15,051 nt of DNA from JAHJDO01 sp030671985 [NCBI: bacterium] (GTDB taxonomy: Bacteria; JAHJDO01), in the NCBI GenBank assembly GCA_030671985.1, contig DAOVHI010000017.1, forward strand, positions 1 to 15,051, given 5' to 3'. Made by a program: the position numbers and the translations under genes. Under the pieces are notes generated by a model. It worked only from the letters and a program-made list of their open reading frames with translations, did no database searches and was not told the DNA's origin. Below, piece by piece: positions 13,570 through 15,051 of the stretch. The stretch's first letter is position 1, and each line of letters begins with the position of its first letter.

Positions 13570-14270
13570 AATGACCAGGGAGCGTCACCTGACTTCCATG
13601 CCTGATTAAGCTCAAGATTATCCTTATACGTGTCCATGCACTCCCAAAAACCGTGATGTTTATAAGCAACCAGTTCTTTGTCTTTGGATAATTGATAAAA
13701 AGGCTTTCTTTCCAGAATATCGTCTTTTTCCAAATGCTTGAATATGCGCTTATTAAAAACAAAAAAACCTCCATTTATCCAGTGAGAAAGAAGAGGTTTT
13801 TCGTGAAAATCCTTAACCGTATTATTAGTCCCTATATCCATAATACCAAACTGTGAACGTGGTTTTACCGCTGTAAGCGTTGCTATTTTTTTGTTTTTAT
13901 TATGAAACTGAATTAGTTTGTTTATGTTGACATCCGCTACTCCGTCACCATATGTTGCAAGAAAATTATCCCCCTCAATATATTTCTCGATTCTCTTGAT
14001 CCTACCTCCCGTATTAGTACTCAGCCCGGTGTCTGCAAAGGTAATATGCCAGCCTCTTGTATGAGAAAAATATTCTTCTATCTTTTGTTTTTTGTATCCA
14101 AGGCATAAAACAAAGCGATTAAAACCATAAAAGGAATAAACTTTCATTATGTGCCACAGAATCGGCCTTTGCCCTATTTTTATTAAAGGTTTTGGGAGAA
14201 ATTCTGTGTGGTGCCCCATTCTCGTACCTTTTCCCCCACAGAGAATTACAACCTGCATCGTTTTTGTCAT
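13560..14270 (-). CDS. rfbF: Glucose-1-phosphate cytidylyltransferase-like nucleotidyltransferase
   Basis: RfbF-type enzymes make CDP-glucose from CTP and glucose-1-phosphate, the first step to CDP-linked dideoxy sugars of O-antigens. The 236-residue protein has the nucleotide-binding loop CGGKGTRM (11-18), PKPLIKIGQRPILWHIMK (26-43), a family-typical ADTGLSTNTGGRIKR (79-93), YGDGVADV (107-114, metal-binding Asp), EKP (157-159) and WINGGFF (164-170), ending in GFWECMDTYKDN and SGDAPWSLW, very like RfbF. It is about 20 residues shorter than the usual 257, because the segment between EYF and the W-ITFADTG strand is missing. I therefore hold the exact substrate as likely but not certain. It starts 3 bases after the glycosyltransferase stop; ATG at 14258 is an alternative start. 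CDP-glucose dehydratase is not in the window. Confidence 0.82.
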   Translation of the reverse strand: MTKTMQVVILCGGKGTRMGHHTEFLPKPLIKIGQRPILWHIMKVYSFYGFNRFVLCLGYKKQKIEEYFSHTRGWHITFADTGLSTNTGGRIKRIEKYIEGDNFLATYGDGVADVNINKLIQFHNKNKKIATLTAVKPRSQFGIMDIGTNNTVKDFHEKPLLSHWINGGFFVFNKRIFKHLEKDDILERKPFYQLSKDKELVAYKHHGFWECMDTYKDNLELNQAWKSGDAPWSLWS

Positions 14271-14273
14271 ATC

Positions 14274-15038
14274 CTACCCACTCTTCATAGAAAGTCTTTT
14301 AATATAGTAACGTCTTAGATACATCCTGTAAAATATTGCCAATGTGTCCCAGTATGTATTTAAAATATCTACGGCTTTTATCCTCCCGATTCTTTGCTCT
14401 CTGCCAAAGTTAATCTCAATAGGCGCGTCTGATATCCTGTACCCAATGTGATGCGCAACCATCAGAAGCTCCACATCAAAGGCAAACCGCTTAACAAGTA
14501 CTACGTGAAAAAGAGAATCCAATACCTTTCTTTTAAATACTTTCAAACCTGTCTGAGTGTCCCTGATCTGAGAAGCAAACAATGCCCTGACAAGTAAATT
14601 ATAGACATAGCTTATTATTTTTCTTCTTTTGGGATAATGAAGAATAGACGCCGAATGCCTTTTTGAACCTATGACAATGTCCGAGCTCTCTTTTTTCATG
14701 ATATCAAAAAGCCCCTTTATCTGCCTCGGATGCAGGTCAAGATCCGCATCCAGAAATACAACATAATCCCCCTGCGCAAATTTAAAGCCGTGTTTTATTG
14801 CGCGCCCTTTACCTCTGTTTACCATGTTTCTTTTCACTGCAACATTTGCGCGCTTATTCCGAGCCTTTACTGCCTCTTCATAAGTATTATCCGAACTTCC
14901 GTCGTCAACTACTATGATCTCATAATCACAGCCAAATTGATCAAAGGTTTTGACTGTCTCCTCTATGTTGCGAAGAATACTTTTCCCTTCATTATACGCA
15001 GGCATAATAACGGAGACTTTTCCTTTTAAATCTCTCAT
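14274..15038 (-). CDS. Family 2 glycosyltransferase, polyprenyl-phosphate hexose synthase-like
   Basis: The sequence resembles dolichyl-/polyprenyl-phosphate mannose or glucose synthases (DPM1/GtrB/ArnC relatives), which transfer a sugar from a nucleotide sugar to a lipid phosphate at the inner face of the membrane. In 254 residues it shows SVIMPAYNEGKS (9-20), VVDDGSSDNT (43-52, nucleotide binding), GKGRAIKHGF (76-85), FLDADLDLHP (95-104, DAD metal site at 97-99), GSKRH (124-128) and DTQTGLKVF (160-168). There are no clear C-terminal membrane helices of the GtrB kind; the tail is basic with aromatic residues and may lie on the membrane. The ATG at 15038 fits the family start. The frame stays open for the 13 bases to the window edge, so a longer form cannot be excluded. 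It lies 3 bases upstream of the cytidylyltransferase gene. Confidence 0.88.
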   Translation of the reverse strand: MRDLKGKVSVIMPAYNEGKSILRNIEETVKTFDQFGCDYEIIVVDDGSSDNTYEEAVKARNKRANVAVKRNMVNRGKGRAIKHGFKFAQGDYVVFLDADLDLHPRQIKGLFDIMKKESSDIVIGSKRHSASILHYPKRRKIISYVYNLLVRALFASQIRDTQTGLKVFKRKVLDSLFHVVLVKRFAFDVELLMVAHHIGYRISDAPIEINFGREQRIGRIKAVDILNTYWDTLAIFYRMYLRRYYIKRLSMKSG

Positions 15039-15051
15039 CCTGTAAAAATAA

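Noticed and set aside
1-15051. CRISPR arrays, insertion sequences, phage genes, toxin-antitoxin or defence genes.
   Set aside because: I saw no regularly spaced repeats, long inverted repeats, transposase motifs or known defence domains; the window is almost wholly housekeeping genes.

Overview
The window is an AT-rich, tightly packed piece of bacterial chromosome made almost entirely of housekeeping genes. The organism is probably diderm. It carries lpxD (lipid A synthesis), a secreted AMIN-domain amidase, murJ and sugar-nucleotide/glycosyltransferase genes. Its MutL is the endonuclease type, it has a two-subunit class I (Fe-S) fumarate hydratase, and its gene order does not match the common model organisms. 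This would suit an uncultivated candidate phylum (for example the Omnitrophota/Elusimicrobiota part of the tree), but that placement is a guess from general style and not something the sequence proves. I see no phage, transposon, CRISPR, tRNA or rRNA.

Left block, + strand (1-4856): the 3' part of a degenerate sigma-54-activator-like AAA+ gene, then lpxD, mutL, yicC and gmk. These are packed with gaps of 3-12 bases or short overlaps and look like one transcription unit. It meets the minus-strand block at about 4860.

Central block, - strand (10713 down to 4887): amidase, queD, fumarate hydratase alpha and beta, truB, ribF, rpsO, infC, rpmI, rplT. All ten genes overlap or lie within 26 bases of each other, so one transcript from a promoter near 10742-10770 could cover them. 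It mixes cell-wall remodelling, queuosine synthesis, the TCA cycle, tRNA modification, FMN/FAD synthesis and the translation genes at its distal end. The infC gene has no ATG, GTG or TTG at the proper position and almost certainly starts at AUA behind a strong ribosome-binding site.

Trans-translation block (10751-11640, - strand): smpB is followed directly by ssrA (tmRNA, tag ADEQLALAA) and a textbook intrinsic terminator. Divergent from smpB is a lone + strand gene (11713-11976) for a short exported protein of unknown function, with its own strong-looking promoter and ribosome-binding site.

Right block, - strand (15038 down to 11986): a family 2 glycosyltransferase, a short RfbF-like glucose-1-phosphate cytidylyltransferase and murJ, tightly linked and apparently entering from beyond the right edge. 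They fit cell-envelope glycan synthesis and lipid-linked precursor export.

No obviously new multi-gene system is present. The points most worth a second look are the AUA start of infC, the sigma-54-activator relative that lacks its sigma-contact loop, arginine fingers and DNA-binding domain, the small exported protein, and a possible leaderless smpB transcript.
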